This document shows positions 1-12,971 of a stretch of 64,000 bases of DNA, piece by piece. This DNA comes from Sipunculus nudus (Eukaryota; Annelida; Sipuncula; Golfingiida; Sipunculidae), in the NCBI GenBank assembly GCA_026874595.1, contig CM049316.1, positions 6,898,339 through 6,962,338 of the forward strand. The letters run 5' to 3'. Each line of letters starts with the position of its first letter. Positions within the stretch are counted from its first letter, which is position 1. The notes below the pieces were generated by a model, which saw nothing but the letters and a program-made list of their open reading frames with translations, did no database searches and was not told the origin of the DNA. A program made the position numbers and the translations under genes.

Positions 1-63
1 AACTGCATAAAACTTTACAATATTACAAAATCAGGGTTACTATAACATAATACCGCAACTTAC

Positions 64-1853
64 GGTAATTGTGCCATTTCCTGCATTTTTTCCATTCCTT
101 AACTTCAGTGGCTTTTTGTATGGGCTGTTAGACACAACCTGAAAATGAATACAGAAGAAAAACTTTAAGCTTATCTGATAATATCCTAAAATATTTCATA
201 TCATTATAGTACAATAACATATATGTTCAGATCTGGATGACATGTGGTATTTGTACACTACAGGTTAAGGAACATCTATTTATGCCATTACATAAGAAGA
301 TGCAATATGAGTGAAAAACTGCAGTAGGAATAAAAAAACTTTAGTATTTTGTTTTCTCTGATTTTTATAATGCACAATTAACAGTTTCTACTGAGGCCCA
401 CCTGATGGTGGGGCCATCTGGAGGCAATACATCAAACCAGTGACAAACAATGTTAGTTCATTAATAAATCTGGCAACTTTTGTTGAAAATAACTTTCACA
501 AAAAATTATTTGCTGTACAATGGGCTCGATGAGACTAATATATAAAGCATCTCAAGAAAATTGGATACCATAAGGATAAATTAAGATTACTACATTTTAT
601 GACTTAATAATGCTAAAAAAAATGTGAAGTTTGACTTGCCATCCTAGTCTGTTATTTACAAAAAAGTAACATAAATGGTTGACACCTTTTTAAAAGACCA
701 GCTGTGTGAAGTCTCTTTTACACTAGCTTCCGGGTGCTTGGCCCCCTTCCTTAGGTGTGAATGGTCTTGTTTTCACTACCCCAAGACCTGTCAATCAGTT
801 TTTATATGCAGTGCAACACTAGTATGTAGCAGCAAATATAACTGACCATGCACATTTCAGAGGGGGGGGGGGGGGGAGGAGCAGGTGAAGACATGGAAAT
901 TTAGTTAGTGACAGCAAAGGAGGGTAAGCAAGATAGGCTCGACAATCTCCAGGAATAATGTTCATTTATATGCCAAATGCAAGACAAATATTTTATAGTA
1001 ATTATGCAAATTGATTTAAATCAATGGCATGTAAAACAATGTCACTGTAGTTTGATGAAATTTACATTTTTGTGACAAACCTCACCTGCCCGAGGGTACA
1101 TTCTATCTGACCAAGGAAGTCATCATCGCTTAGTTCTGGTGTTTTGTTGTCAAGGTCATACACCGCAAACATGAGTTTCTGTACTTCCTCAAAGAAGTAG
1201 TCAACCTCAAACACACGGGTGAAGTTTGGATCAAGGCAGTTCTTTATGTTTTCTGTTCTCCCAACCTGTAATATCAGAAATGTTACTGCTGTGTATATAA
1301 ACTTAATAATGCAATATTACAACATTTAATACATCAATTTAAAGTCATAATGTTCACAAAACAGTCTCGTAAAACGTTAAATAAGTTTATTAAGACATAT
1401 TATGACATTATGGCTAGATCATCATGAACATTACTTGTTTACTACATGGGGGTCTGACATGCAGAGCATGTTTAATTTCATTTTTATAATTTTTGTTAAG
1501 CCTTGGTGGAGGTAATTTGCCCTCCACCAAGTACCTTCTACTTGACACCTAAACCATACCACTTTTAGCAGGTCATCATGAATATAACGACACAGGGGTG
1601 TTACTCATACAGGATGTTCATTTTCATTTATATATCCTGTCAAGCCTTGGTGGAGGTAATTTGCTCTCCCCCGAGTACCTTCTACTTGACACCTACCTCA
1701 TACCACTTTGATTGGGTCATCATGAACATAACCGCACAGGGGTCTGACTTGGACATAACATCTGTGTCCAGGAGGTTTTTACAGCTGATCCTCAAGTCTA
1801 CCTTGGAGCAAGGGGTGTGGAGGCCGGCACCAGGTGGATATGCCATCTTGTGT
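64..1853 (-). CDS. Copine, N-terminal exons (partial, continues off left edge)
   Basis: Copines are cytosolic Ca2+-dependent phospholipid-binding proteins with two C2 domains and a C-terminal vWA-like domain. Three coding exons are seen on the minus strand: 1697-1853 (ATG at 1844-1846, 50 codons), 1086-1265 (60 codons) and 64-138 (25 codons). All junctions are phase 0 with GT/AG borders. The first two exons make C2A: loop 1 contains KSDPC, and the second exon has [13 protein letters not shown] and the acidic loop [15 protein letters not shown]. The third starts the C2A-C2B linker with [15 protein letters not shown], typical of copines. An acceptor at 1854, seven bases before the ATG, implies a non-coding first exon farther right, which I could not place. 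C2B and the vWA domain lie beyond position 1. The family call is firm; the paralogue is not resolved. Confidence 0.93.
1497..1610 (-). pseudogene. Decayed tandem copy of the copine exon-2 end and its donor
   Basis: This stretch repeats 1641-1745 with an offset of about 144 bases. On the minus strand it contains a recognisable copy of the last part of the first copine coding exon (a VVIFMMT-like stretch) followed by a TAA stop, a mutated donor region, and the same following intron sequence. The copied intron includes the hairpin-forming CTTGGTGGAGG...CCTCCACCAAG. The copy is not a usable exon. Confidence 0.7.
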
Positions 1854-3480
1854 CTAAAATGAGAAAGAAAATCTGTCATTAACATTTACTGAAAGAAAAC
1901 TATATGTGCTTATATATCATTCATTTACTTAACTGATATTTACTGTAAGAAAAAAACAACAAGCATCATAGCCATAATTAACACATAAACTGCAATCATT
2001 GGGCTTGAATCAGATTTACATAAAATGTTAAAGGTCTTGGAGTCAGACTGAACTGGGCAAAATACACACACAGTCAAACCACTGATAAGCCTTAAGCCAA
2101 AAAATCTCATTTGTTTGTCCATATGCATGAGCAGGGATCATATTAACAACTTACGTCTGTCTCAGACAGGCAAACATGTGCAAAGAGGTGAACACCTAGA
2201 TGTTTTCCACACCAGTAGCTGATAAGAAGTAACAAACATGACACAAAAAAAGAAATATTATATGGGTGGTCTTCCACCAACTCCCTATATAATTCCTGTA
2301 TTTTGTTACAGAAAAGGTCTATAATTTCTAATATTTTCCAGCATTAAGACCCTCATCTCATCTAATTTTCTTGGGGTTTTTTCACTGCACAATTGTGTTT
2401 CTGATACAACAGTGTCACTGTCGATAAACCTCAGTTCTTTTTGCATGCAAGTGTGCATGTAGGATGGCATGTAAGTCTTTTTGTAAGATGACTGAATCAG
2501 GTTTACACAGAGCAAAGGGTCATTATAAGTTTGATATGATGGTAGGATATATCTTAAGTGGATCTTAAGGCAAATATTTCTGCAAAATGGCAAATCTGTA
2601 TTAATGTATTCCCATTGGCATGGTGAAAATTTCTAAGTATAACGATCCCTGATGAGACGTGCTGTGTGTAAAAACTCAAATGTAAGGAGTTTGGTTTTTG
2701 GAAGAAACATGTACACAAAGAGTAAGTAGTCTATATGATTACTTGTGCACTAAACAGAATGACTTTCACATGTACAGAGTAGGAGTCATGTCCCAAGGTA
2801 CCTGCAAAACATAAGTCAGCCAAAACAGAAGATGGCTTATTATTTCCAAATATACAGATTTGCTAAAATGCTTATGTGGACACACTGGTATGTACCAAAC
2901 AAAACAAGAGAAAATCTGTAATTGTGGTTCATAATTAATGTTATTTTGAGTGTAATAAATATCACAAAGGCCACCACAAACTGATAAATAGGGTGAATAG
3001 TGTGCCATATTTAGAAAGATCACCACCGTTTACACACTAATCCTGGCCATGAAGTAACAAGACTTACTGTTACAGAAGATTAAAATTATGATGGTGAGTA
3101 ACTATTCAGTTAAAAGCTGTACCTTGATACACAATATACAGATCACGGTATCATGATATATCCATACACTGATAATATCGTGCTGCCCTGAAGTTAATTT
3201 AATATTTCTATGACAAGGCTTTCTGCAGACTGTTTGTGAATATAAACTAGGGACCAATGGGTCTCGAAGCTCAGCTGAATTTGTCTATAAGGATGTTTTT
3301 ATGAGCTTTTACAAAATGTTGGTCTTGTGACTTTTAACCCTTGACTTTGTGAGGCCTGACGAAAGTTAATTCTAGCTCAGGGCACGGCAAGAAGAGATGT
3401 GTCTTGGAACCCGATGGTTGGCTTTGGCCTGGGTTCAGTTGTCAGCCTGTGCATGTGTTGTTTGACAATTTTTGTATGTT
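1854..3480. other. Probable copine 5' intron, no coding signal seen
   Basis: AT-rich sequence upstream of the copine start codon. I see only short chance ORFs and no convincing exon. A non-coding first exon of copine should lie somewhere to the right but is not identifiable by eye. A G15 run sits at 862-876, in the copine intron between 138 and 1086. Confidence 0.4.
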
Positions 3481-3489
3481 CGTGTTAAC

Positions 3490-3820
3490 GATACTTCATC
3501 CATAGCCTGGAGGGAGGCATATTCGGTGGTCTACAGTTATGTCACCTTGCTGTTGTTATGGACATTATAGATAGGCAGGCAAGACTCCTTGTACATATTT
3601 CTGGTAACCGTAAATGTACTTTCTGGTGAGGGGACAAACCTGTGATTTTGATGATGATACTTCAGTAATAGCCTGGAGAGAGGCATATTCAGTGGTCCAC
3701 AGTTATGGCACCGCGTTGTTGTTATGGACTTTACATACAGGCAGGCAAGATTCCTCTCACAAGTTTGTACTGTCTGGTGACCTTAAATGTAGAGCTGTAG
3801 AGCTGAACCTGTGTTGTTGT
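3490..3820. repeat. Two-copy tandem duplication, about 166 bp per unit
   Basis: The block beginning GATACTTCA, followed by ATAGCCTGGAG and GGCATATTC, at 3490 recurs at 3656. Both copies also share GTTGTTATGGAC and AGGCAGGCAAGA, with scattered substitutions. One frame of the second copy stays open for 105 codons (3614-3931), but I recognise no protein family in it and treat it as non-coding. Confidence 0.75.
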
Positions 3821-3934
3821 ACTGAAAGTTACGTATATACTTTCAAGCTTCAGTACGGGATGTATTCAACACAAATCTTATCAGAATTTAATGGTTTAAT
3901 GTGCTTGGACTGTAACAAACATCTCCAGTGAGAA

Positions 3935-5100
3935 CTTCAGTGAAACGCAAGTTTTTGTATATTTTTTGTGCTGTGTGTGCTGAAGTTTCAACCTTTTACA
4001 TGTTCTGAGACCTATGATCTGTCGTCTTTTCACTATCCCCGTGGTGGAGCTAAGTGGACGCTAACCCCGCTGTCGCACATGCTTGGATTACAGTTTACTC
4101 GCTATGTCTAATGGCACTGTGAACTCGTAAACAGATCATGTTTTTTTTATTATTTATACACAATTTAAAAGACTCGGTGATAATCACAGAAGTAGTGGTA
4201 CTGGTGAGTGTACTTGTTCATTGTAACTGAATTTGTTACATGTATACATGGTACTATTATCTTACACTGGTTTTACTGTTCAATGAGTGAACTCTGAGTG
4301 AAGCAAGTGAAGTGTGACTGAGGAAACCCGATTAATCCCAGGGAGGGGATAGTTCAAATGGTTCCCACACATTTGTTAAAAGAATTTAGGTCTGTCACCA
4401 ACAGCAGGGGGTGACACCATGATCATTGGTTGGCTTTTTAATAAGTTGTTGACAGTTCAGCAGTTTACACATTTGTCCAATTAGATCCTATTTTATTTAT
4501 TAAACCAAATTTTTTTTTTCAATTTTATAAAATGGAAAACAGTTGCAATAACATTCCAACTCAACAGGTTGAAGCACTTGATGGTGGGGTGGGGGGGGGT
4601 TATGATTGGAGTTTCAACACCTCTATGACTCTGTATATATTTTCATTATTTAATCAATTTTATGCAGTTGCAATAAATTATTGTTCCAGTGCTCAGGTGC
4701 AAGGACTCAATGGCAGGAGGGATTGTGGGAGTTACAACACCTTTGCATATACATACAGGATATGAAATTTAACGCAACAGTGCTTACAGGAAAAAAGTTT
4801 ATTCTGATAATTATTAATGATTTAAAACCAAGCAGAGAGATGGAAAAACAAAATCACTTTAATTCCCATTTTACTGAGGCAGGATTATAATGAACAAATG
4901 TCTGCATTTGAACCTCATTTTATATTACAAAAAATTTTATAAATTTTAAAATAATATATATATTACAGTATAACACTGGTCATGTAACATCACATTATGC
5001 ACACAGATGTGTATCTTTTTTTTTTATAAAATATAATTTTTAAATGTGCAAAACAATAAATATCTGAAAATAACACTTGATTCAGAATTCACAATTCAAC
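3935..5100. other. Intergenic or intronic AT-rich DNA
   Basis: No gene, RNA or clear element was recognised here. It holds poly-T and AT-rich tracts (around 4140, 4507 and 5020) and a G-run near 4590. Short ORFs at 4532-4890 have no recognisable content. Confidence 0.4.
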
Positions 5101-5230
5101 CTCAATTTTCCTTTCAAACCCCATTGTTTCATTTCAAGACTGCCTAATATCAAAACCACTGATCTGTTTTGAGCTCAGCTGACTATAAGTCATCTGGACT
5201 CTAGTTATGGTCCATTGTCTAGTAGTCGCT
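5100..5230 (-). mobile_element. Fragment of hairpin-ended element family D
   Basis: Read on the minus strand, this resembles the repeat at 10080-11385. It has the TGACTTATAGTCAGCTGAGCT palindrome arm near 5170-5205 and the downstream GTGGTTTTGATATTAGGCAG block at 5138-5160. It is truncated on both sides. Confidence 0.6.
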
Positions 5231-5450
5231 TGTAGACTACCTGTATTCTAGTTAATTACAGGTAACAACAATTACACATTACAATTACCCTAACCCTGTG
5301 CACATCACCTCCAGTTCAAAAAAGAAATTGTTGTAGAAGATGCAACAGCTGTTTAAATTCTTTAACTAGAGGGCATTCATTAGAGCGCATACCTCTTTCA
5401 ATGCAAAACACCCCCACTGGATCTGTAATGCACTTTATGCACCAATATTC

Positions 5451-7076
5451 AACTAGATATTTCTTGGCACCGCAGGTGCCATAGTATCGCCAGACAATTA
5501 ATCCCCCCCCCCCTTTAAGAATAGGCCCCCCATCTTCAGCAACAATTAATATCAGACCACACTCATAGAAAAGGTCATTCTCATAGAAAAGGTCATGATC
5601 CAAATTTCAATATACATCATCCCCTAACCCATGTCTATGTATATGCAAGAAATCTGTCCATTAGTTTTTGACTTATAATGCTCACAGTACTGTTAAGTGG
5701 CAATGATGGGGTATTAAACGGCACGAAAACAAGTAAAGAATAACAGGTGGCGCCACCTGTTTCCGGTACATGACATTACTATCCAAGATCTTCGGTCAAG
5801 TTGATTTTTGGACCAATGCATGCATCCCTTATTGAGAAATTAATGATTTTGTGTGATTTTCACCATATATGGCAATATTCAAGGTCAAGCTACTCATTGG
5901 AAAGGTCATGACCCCTATTCAAATAAACATTATCCTATAACCCATATCCATGTATATGCATAATATGAAAGAAATTTGTCCATTATTTTTTTACTTATAA
6001 TGCTCACAGTACTGATAAATGGCAATGATGGGGTATTAAACGGCACAAAACAAGTAAAAGAATAACAGGTGGCGCCACCTGTTTCCAGTACATGACAATA
6101 CTTTCCAAGATCTTCGAACATGTTGATTTTTGGACCAATGCATGCATCCCTTATTGAGATATTAATGATTTTGTGTAATTTTCACCATATATGGCAATAT
6201 TCAAGGTCAAGGCCACTCTAATAGGAAAGGTCATGACCCTAATTTATATATACATCATCCCATAACCCATGTCTATGTATATGCATAATATGAAAGAAAT
6301 CTGTCCATTAGTTTTTACTTATAATGCTCACAGGTTATAAATGTACTGTTAAGTGGCAATGATGGGGTATTAAACGGCACGAAAACAAGTAAAAGAATAA
6401 CAGGTGGCGCCACCTGTTTCCGGTACATGACATTACTATCCAAGATCTTCGGTCAAGTTGATTTTTGGACCAATGTATGCATCCCTTATTGAGAAATTAA
6501 TGATTTTGTGTGATTTTCACCATATATGGCAATATTCAAGGTCAAGGCCACTCTCATAGGAAAGGTCATGACCCCAATTTAAATAAACATCATCCCATAA
6601 CCCATATCTATGTATTTGCATAATATGAAAGAAATCTGTCCATTAGTTTTTGACTTATAATGCTCACAGTACTGTCAAGTAGCAATTTTGGGGATATTAA
6701 ACGGCATGAAAACAAGTAAAAAATAATAGGTGGCGCCACCAGTTTCTGGAACATGACAACCCTATCCATGATCTTCGATCAACTTGATTTTGGGATCAAT
6801 CCATGCAAGTTTTCTTGAGATATTTAAGAATTTGTGTGATTTTCCCCAAAATTGAACCTATTCAAGGTCAAGGTCACTCTCCTAGTTGAGGTCATGACCT
6901 CATTTTAAATAGGTGTCGTCCTCTCACCCATATCTATACATATACCAAGTTTGGTAAAGATCCGTGAAATATTTTTTGAGTTATTGTGTCCAAAAGAAAT
7001 CTCTGCGGCGGCGGCGGCGGCGGCGGGACAGTGCCTAAACCATAGTATCTCCAGACTATGTCTGGCGATACAATAA
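5451..7076 (+). mobile_element. Hairpin-ended core-repeat element, family A, four units (HINE/pearl-like)
   Basis: Non-coding element. The left end carries GTATCGCCAGAC. The body is about four tandem units of roughly 325 bp, each with a GGTGGCGCCACC palindrome (near 5748, 6068, 6402 and 6729) and AAGGTCATGACC. The right end has a (GCG)n run at 7004-7025 and a hairpin at 7045-7070 in which CCAGAC pairs with GTCTGG, followed by CAATAAT and a T run. Subterminal inverted repeats, core tandem repeats and a 3' hairpin are the described layout of Helentron-derived HINEs, including bivalve pearl elements. That family assignment is inference; the repeat structure is seen directly. A second copy lies at 55265-56210. 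Confidence 0.75.
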
Positions 7077-7194
7077 TTTTTTTTTAATATTTCATGCCTA
7101 GCACTCCAAAAGGTTTCGTAAAAAATTAGTTCAGGCTGTTTTATGCATGGTCCTGCTGATGAAGCTACTAAGTAGAGGAACAGAAACCGAGGGC

Positions 7195-8150
7195 TACATC
7201 AACAAGCAACTATGTGTATCCGCTGAAATCCAAGTTGGACAGGTGAAATGAGTCATGGATCAAGTTGCAAGGGGGAAATAGAGTGAGATGTGTTGCAAAT
7301 TCGCATGGATGTCTGCCATGTATACATGACCATAGGTGGCGACACCTGATATTTGACAGAGAAAGCTATACATATGCAATACATAAACGTCACCACGTCT
7401 GTTAATGTTAAAGTTTTAAAGACACATTCTTCCTCACTCTAAAGAGATTCAACTTGATGTTCAACTTGACATGTGACGTTCATTGTCGACAATAATCGCC
7501 ATTAAAAGTTGCCATATTTTTTCAAATTAACATGTGGAACATGTTTTGTTAGCCGGGGGGGGGGGCACTAAATAACGCTTCTGCATGAAAATAAGGGGAG
7601 CAGTGGGCATGATTATGCCCTACAATCTGAAGCCCCCAAATCAATTCTGATTATTTGAAATCGATCAATGTTGCCAGCCCTTAAACAACAATGATGTCTG
7701 CGACTTTTGTCAAATTGTAGGACCACTAATACACATTGCAAAATTTCAGATGGATAAGTCCAACCACTGCAGAGATATGAGTGATTTTAACCCAAGGCAG
7801 ACAAACAGATAGACACTGTGCAAAAATAGTTGCAGGTGGCGCCACCATTTATGTGTATGTTTTAAAGCTATCCAAGAGCTACATTCGTGCAAATTTTCAG
7901 CCTGATTGGTCAAACGAATCCGAAGAAATGTAAGTTAATGTGTCAAAACAGACACACAGAAGGACACACTGCGGAGATGGAAGGTCAAAGGTCAAAACAA
8001 AATATTTTGGCACCATTTCACATGTGACCCAATAATGGTGTCTAGTTTCTAAAAAATCTGTACAGTGGTCTAGAGTTCTATTCCAGAAACAAACGTGGCA
8101 GTGGCGGAACCCGGTCAAAAACAAAACTTTGTTTTGGCAGATACAATTAC
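7195..8150 (+). mobile_element. Hairpin-ended element, family B, copy 1
   Basis: It starts with CAACAAGCAACTATGTGTATCC and ends with ACTTTGTTTTGGCAGATACAAT. The right 300 bp (7845-8150) matches 60645-60950 closely, while the middle is longer and includes a GGTGGCGCCACC at 7836. It contains no ORF of interest. The layout parallels family A, with GTATC...GATACAAT at the ends. Confidence 0.65.
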
Positions 8151-10079
8151 AATTTTTCAAGTAACTGAATGTAATTTGTAATTCAGCAAAATTCAATTAC
8201 ATGTTATTGTTATTGTAAGGATGACTAACATGAAAACAGATATAATTTTTATTACTTAACAATTACTTTCCAATTACTTTCAAAACTCATGACAGAACAC
8301 TGTACCTAAAACTTCATTCATTTGTAATGTTTATCAAGACACTCTTGGATTAAAAGTATGCAATAAACTACTAATTTAGTATGCCATATACTGGTCTTTT
8401 ATTTGAGGCATCCATATTTTTTTTTTTTTTTTTTGCAAATGCCTTTGCTGCCATCTAGATAAAGTAATAGACTTCTATAATGCACATGTCTAGAGCTACT
8501 ATAGTGACTAGGACAAGTACGGTCTTGCTACACTTAACACTTTCGCTTAAATGAACAATTATTCAGCTGGAACATACTCTGATTACATAAGTGTTTATCT
8601 AATAATCAAATGACACTGACAGAAACACAGGGACAAAAGAGGCTAATGATCTGGGAAGGCTGATATCAGAATTACCTGTAGTGGATGGGCCATGAGGTAA
8701 ACAAGAGATTGCAGTCAAGATAGCAAGGCTATCTCAGTTGGCTGACTGTAACTGACTGCCTCTATATTTTCCTGTGACAGATATGACCTCTGAACAGTGT
8801 ACACTACTTATTATTCATAAAAGAAAATAACCATGGTGAATGTACTGAATTTTCACTCACTTTTCCTATAAGTGACTGCATTGCATCAAATTGTAATATA
8901 TTATATTTTCAGCATGTTCATATTTATATGAATCATTTATATGAAATATAAACATTGCTGAGTGTTGGGAATATAACAATGTATTTAAAAATTCAGTATT
9001 TATGACATATCTTTAATGGGCATTGACACTGTAAGTTAAAACATTAGGATCTATGTGAAGGATCAGTAGTTAAGGATTTTAGATCATCAGAGGTTTGAAC
9101 TAACATTGTTTCCATAGGTGATCTTATTAGTGCCAATGTTATTTAGAACCAATACATTTATCCAGTAAAGGATAATATGTGGTTAAAGAATATAAGATGA
9201 ATTTTTTTACACAGATGATATTTGAAAGTGATACGGTTGATGACTTTAAGATAATTCATAGTTTACCTACATATGCTTTCAGATACTCTACTTCATGTAA
9301 CAAGGACCCATGGGTCATGGCGCTCAGCTGTTATATATGATAAAAAATATGATTTGGGAAAGAGGCACATGCTTGTTTTATGGCTTTTATTTATAGTGAA
9401 AAAAATAAATGTAATATATTCACTTTGGACTACATTCACATCATTCTACACACTAGACACAGTAGGAATCTAGATTAATATTATCAACTGCATCTTTGTC
9501 TATCATTAATTTTTCTTCATATGATCCCTAATGATTAGTAATGAATAATATGATTTATTTTTTTATCATTAAAATTTCACTGAAGAATACCATAGGTGAC
9601 TGCATGGTGTTATTTGGAATAACATTGACATTGACATTCTATCCATCCATACAAGATTCTTACATCATCAGTAACTGCAATTTAATTTTCTGTTACTCAT
9701 CAACTAACAAATTTCTTTTCTATCAATTTTTCTTTAATTTGTTATAAAAAAATACAAATTATTAATTTATTGTTTATTGTTATGTTGTTTTTTAAAACAA
9801 CTACTAGATGAGTTGGGTTGGACACCTGGATCAACTGTGGCTGGGCATTAGCTGCCTGGCTGCCTCAGTGTATGCTTCGCTCAAGCATGCATAATCTGAT
9901 GAAAGGTCAACAAGGTCAACATACAGGTGACTGAAGAGGGGCTGGATTAAGCCTGGGTCTGACATGGTCTCATAAAAACATTAATAAAAGCTACAATATT
10001 TGGCCAATTTCTTTCAGCTTTCTAAACTACAAAAATGAAATCCTTATGTGTGCATGATATGAAAATTATATCAACAGTG
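8151..10079. other. Intergenic AT-rich DNA
   Basis: No gene was recognised. The stretch is AT-rich, with a poly-T run at about 8418-8435. Small ORFs at 9273-9747 are low-complexity and judged spurious. Confidence 0.4.
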
Positions 10080-11385
10080 CTCTCAGGAAACAAACGTGCC
10101 ATGGTCAAAGCTGGGCAAAATTTAAGGTACTAATTTTATATTTATACTAATAACTTATAAAATTTGAAAAATTCAGAACTAATTTTTGGTATTCAATTGA
10201 ATCTTGATTAAATAATGTTACATCCCTGACAAAAATTCTCTAGCTTCAGCAATCCTCTTGTTAAGGGAGTAAATATATTTCTTATTTTTTTAAAAGTGCA
10301 TTATGTTTGGGCCCATAACTTAAAACAATTACGCAATACTGACATCATTTCTGGCATGTGCATAGCGAATGTATAAAAAAATAAGAATATTATATATGAT
10401 CAAAGTCAGATCAGTGGTTTTGATATTAGGCAGTCTTACAGTGTAACAATGGGTTTTTAATGGAAAAATCAAGTTTTTCATTAATATTTCGAAGGAATTA
10501 AGTCCTAGTGATCAAATTCTTGGCATGGTAAGGGATTTTGGAGACATCTAACTGTATGCTAAATTTAAGGAACTTAGAGCTGAAGCTGGGGAGCTGAGCT
10601 CTAGCAAACTGCATAACACTAGCTTGATGTAAACTTTATGTGACATGGTGCTTGAAAACTTGAATAAAATCTACAGTTTTTGATCAACTGGTTTCAAATT
10701 TTTCGGTGTTAACAGACAAAATGCTAACAAAAACATGCTGTGAAAATTAAATCCACGGTACTTACAGGGAAAAAACGTGCCATGGTCAAACTTCGGCAAA
10801 ATTTAAGGTACCAATTTTATATTTTTGCCAATATTTAAAAAAAATTAACAGATTTTGATCTATTTTTTTGTATACAATTAAATTTTGATCAATTAAAGTT
10901 GTATTACTGAAAAAAAGTCCCTACCTTTAACACTTGTGGCTTAAGTGACCAAATACCTTTCCGGATTTTTTTACAAAGTCCATTATCTTTGGGCCCATAA
11001 CTTTTTTAAATTAAATAATACTGACTTAATTTCTGGCATTTACATAGGAACTACATAAAGGAATATTTATGATAAATATGAAGAAAACCAGATGAGGGGT
11101 TTTGATATTAGGCAGTCCTGAAGTGTGAAAATAGATTTCTAATAAAAAATTGAGGTTTTTCCTTAATATCTCAAAGGAACGAAGTCCTATTGACCCAATT
11201 TTCGGCATGGTAAGAGATTTTAGGGACATCTAACTGTATGGCGAATTTCAGATTCGTAGGTCCAATGGTGTCGAAACGTGCCAGTCTTACAGACGGACAT
11301 CCGGACGGATGGAAGGGCGGACGACGGACAATTAATGGACATGACTATAGCTCAGATGACTTATAGTCAGCTGAGCTAAAAAAGC
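10080..11385 (+). mobile_element. Hairpin-ended core-repeat element, family D, two units
   Basis: Two diverged direct units, about 680 bp apart, share AACGTGCCATGGTCAAA, AAAATTTAAGGTAC, GGGCCCATAACTT, GTTTTGATATTAGGCAG and TTCGGCATGGTAAG-type blocks. The right end is a run of GGACGGA-like repeats followed by a near-perfect hairpin at 11348-11378 (TAGCTCAG-TGACT paired with AGTCA-CTGAGCTA) and an A run. Fragments of the same family are at 5100-5230 and about 47985-48045. No protein is encoded. Confidence 0.7.
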
Positions 11386-11389
11386 TCTA

Positions 11390-12970
11390 ATTAAAAAAAT
11401 GTACAACTCCTTAAACTACAAGCAAAAAATGCAATGTTCATATATGTGTTCTGGCAAACAGTTCCCTATCGAACTTCAACTTACAGATAAGTCTTGTTCA
11501 ATTTTACAATATTTTTAAGTACTATAAATAAAAGTTTATACTGGTTTCATTGTTTTTTAGAATAGTTTAACCCATTTTGCAGTCCTCTGGGATAGTCTGC
11601 CAGCAATAATGTGTCATATGCTTACAAAATTATCAGTTATTTCAGCCATGAGTCATTTGAGTCTTTTCTGATTCAGTGATAAAATTAAAAGTGTCCTTGC
11701 TTTAGTGATCGATATGTAGTTGGGATAGCTGGGCGATAATTGAAGGACAAGCAGATGTAATTACTCCTTCTATCGAACACTTACACTAAGAATATTCATA
11801 TCACCTGGAAGTGATTACGTACTTTAGTGAGTGCTGACAAAACTTGTCTATCCAGATGTTATGGTGATCATCCAGGTGGGCGTGGTATACGGATGCTTGT
11901 GAAAGTGATCTGATCTGACTTCGGCTGTAGTGTTCCTGGTTCTTCTGGCAGATGGCGCTAACGCTGCATCAACACGAAACTTCGCAACCGCTGAACTAAA
12001 TATAGACTATAGTATACATGTACTTGTACATGTATTTAGTTCAGTGCTCGCAACCTTCACGGAGGAGCAAGATCAAATGGCCAAACAACAGGCCCCTGCC
12101 CTAATTCATGTACTTGCGTAACAGTTTCTGCAGCTAGCCTCAGAGCTGCAAGTAAAAGAACACGGAGTCGCATATGGGATGCAGGGGTTGGATAATATTA
12201 ATATATGTAATAAATAAAATAGAAATATAAAAAATTACTTTCATTGAGTTTCAAAGTAATACGAATAGTAATAGACAAGATATTTTAACTAGTTTATATC
12301 AATATAGTGATAGGACTTCAAGTAATATTTTTTTATTACAACTCTTTACTAGATTAGGGATGAAGTGTTTGTTTGAAACATAGTAGGCCTATTAAACGGC
12401 TCAAGTTGCAATTTGATTAGTTCGTGCTGGATGCTGACAGGGTTCAGTAGCACTGTGCACAAGGCACTGGCCAGAGGTGATAACCAATTAGATATATATA
12501 AACCCAGGGCCTGTTTGTAGATTCACTAAATAGGCTTGGTCACTATACATTAGAGCAGTGCTTGGTCATTTTACACATTAAATGTATATATACCTCTGAT
12601 GAGTTAATCAAAGGTGCCACAAACCGTGATTACGGCCATGTTTGTACTCAACAGTATTGCTTTTTAGTACTATATGGCTTGAATAAATCTTAATGATCGA
12701 GTGACCGTCTTCTGTACGTGGCTCAGCGATAGAGGATTTCAATTGATTTAGTTTCACTTTTTATTTAGAAAATATATATTACAATTTAAATATACGAACA
12801 CATAAAAGTTTTACCTACAGGGGGTTGGCTTGGGGTAATGTAGACTCGGAGGGCAATGTGAGCATATATATGCACTATATATGCACTCTATGCATATATA
12901 TGCACTCTTTGATAGTAAAGTAATATAGTAACAGTAATAGAAGTCAATTAAGTAACAGTGTTACAGTAAT
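11390..12970. other. Intergenic DNA with short palindromic AT repeats
   Basis: No gene was recognised. A cluster of ATATATATGCACT-type repeats lies at 12860-12910. The 63-codon ORF at 11930-12121 has no recognisable domain. Confidence 0.4.
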
Positions 12971-12971
12971 G

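Noticed and set aside
5451-7076. CRISPR-like array
   Set aside because: Units are about 325 bp and contiguous without spacers, in a eukaryotic context; it is a transposon core repeat.
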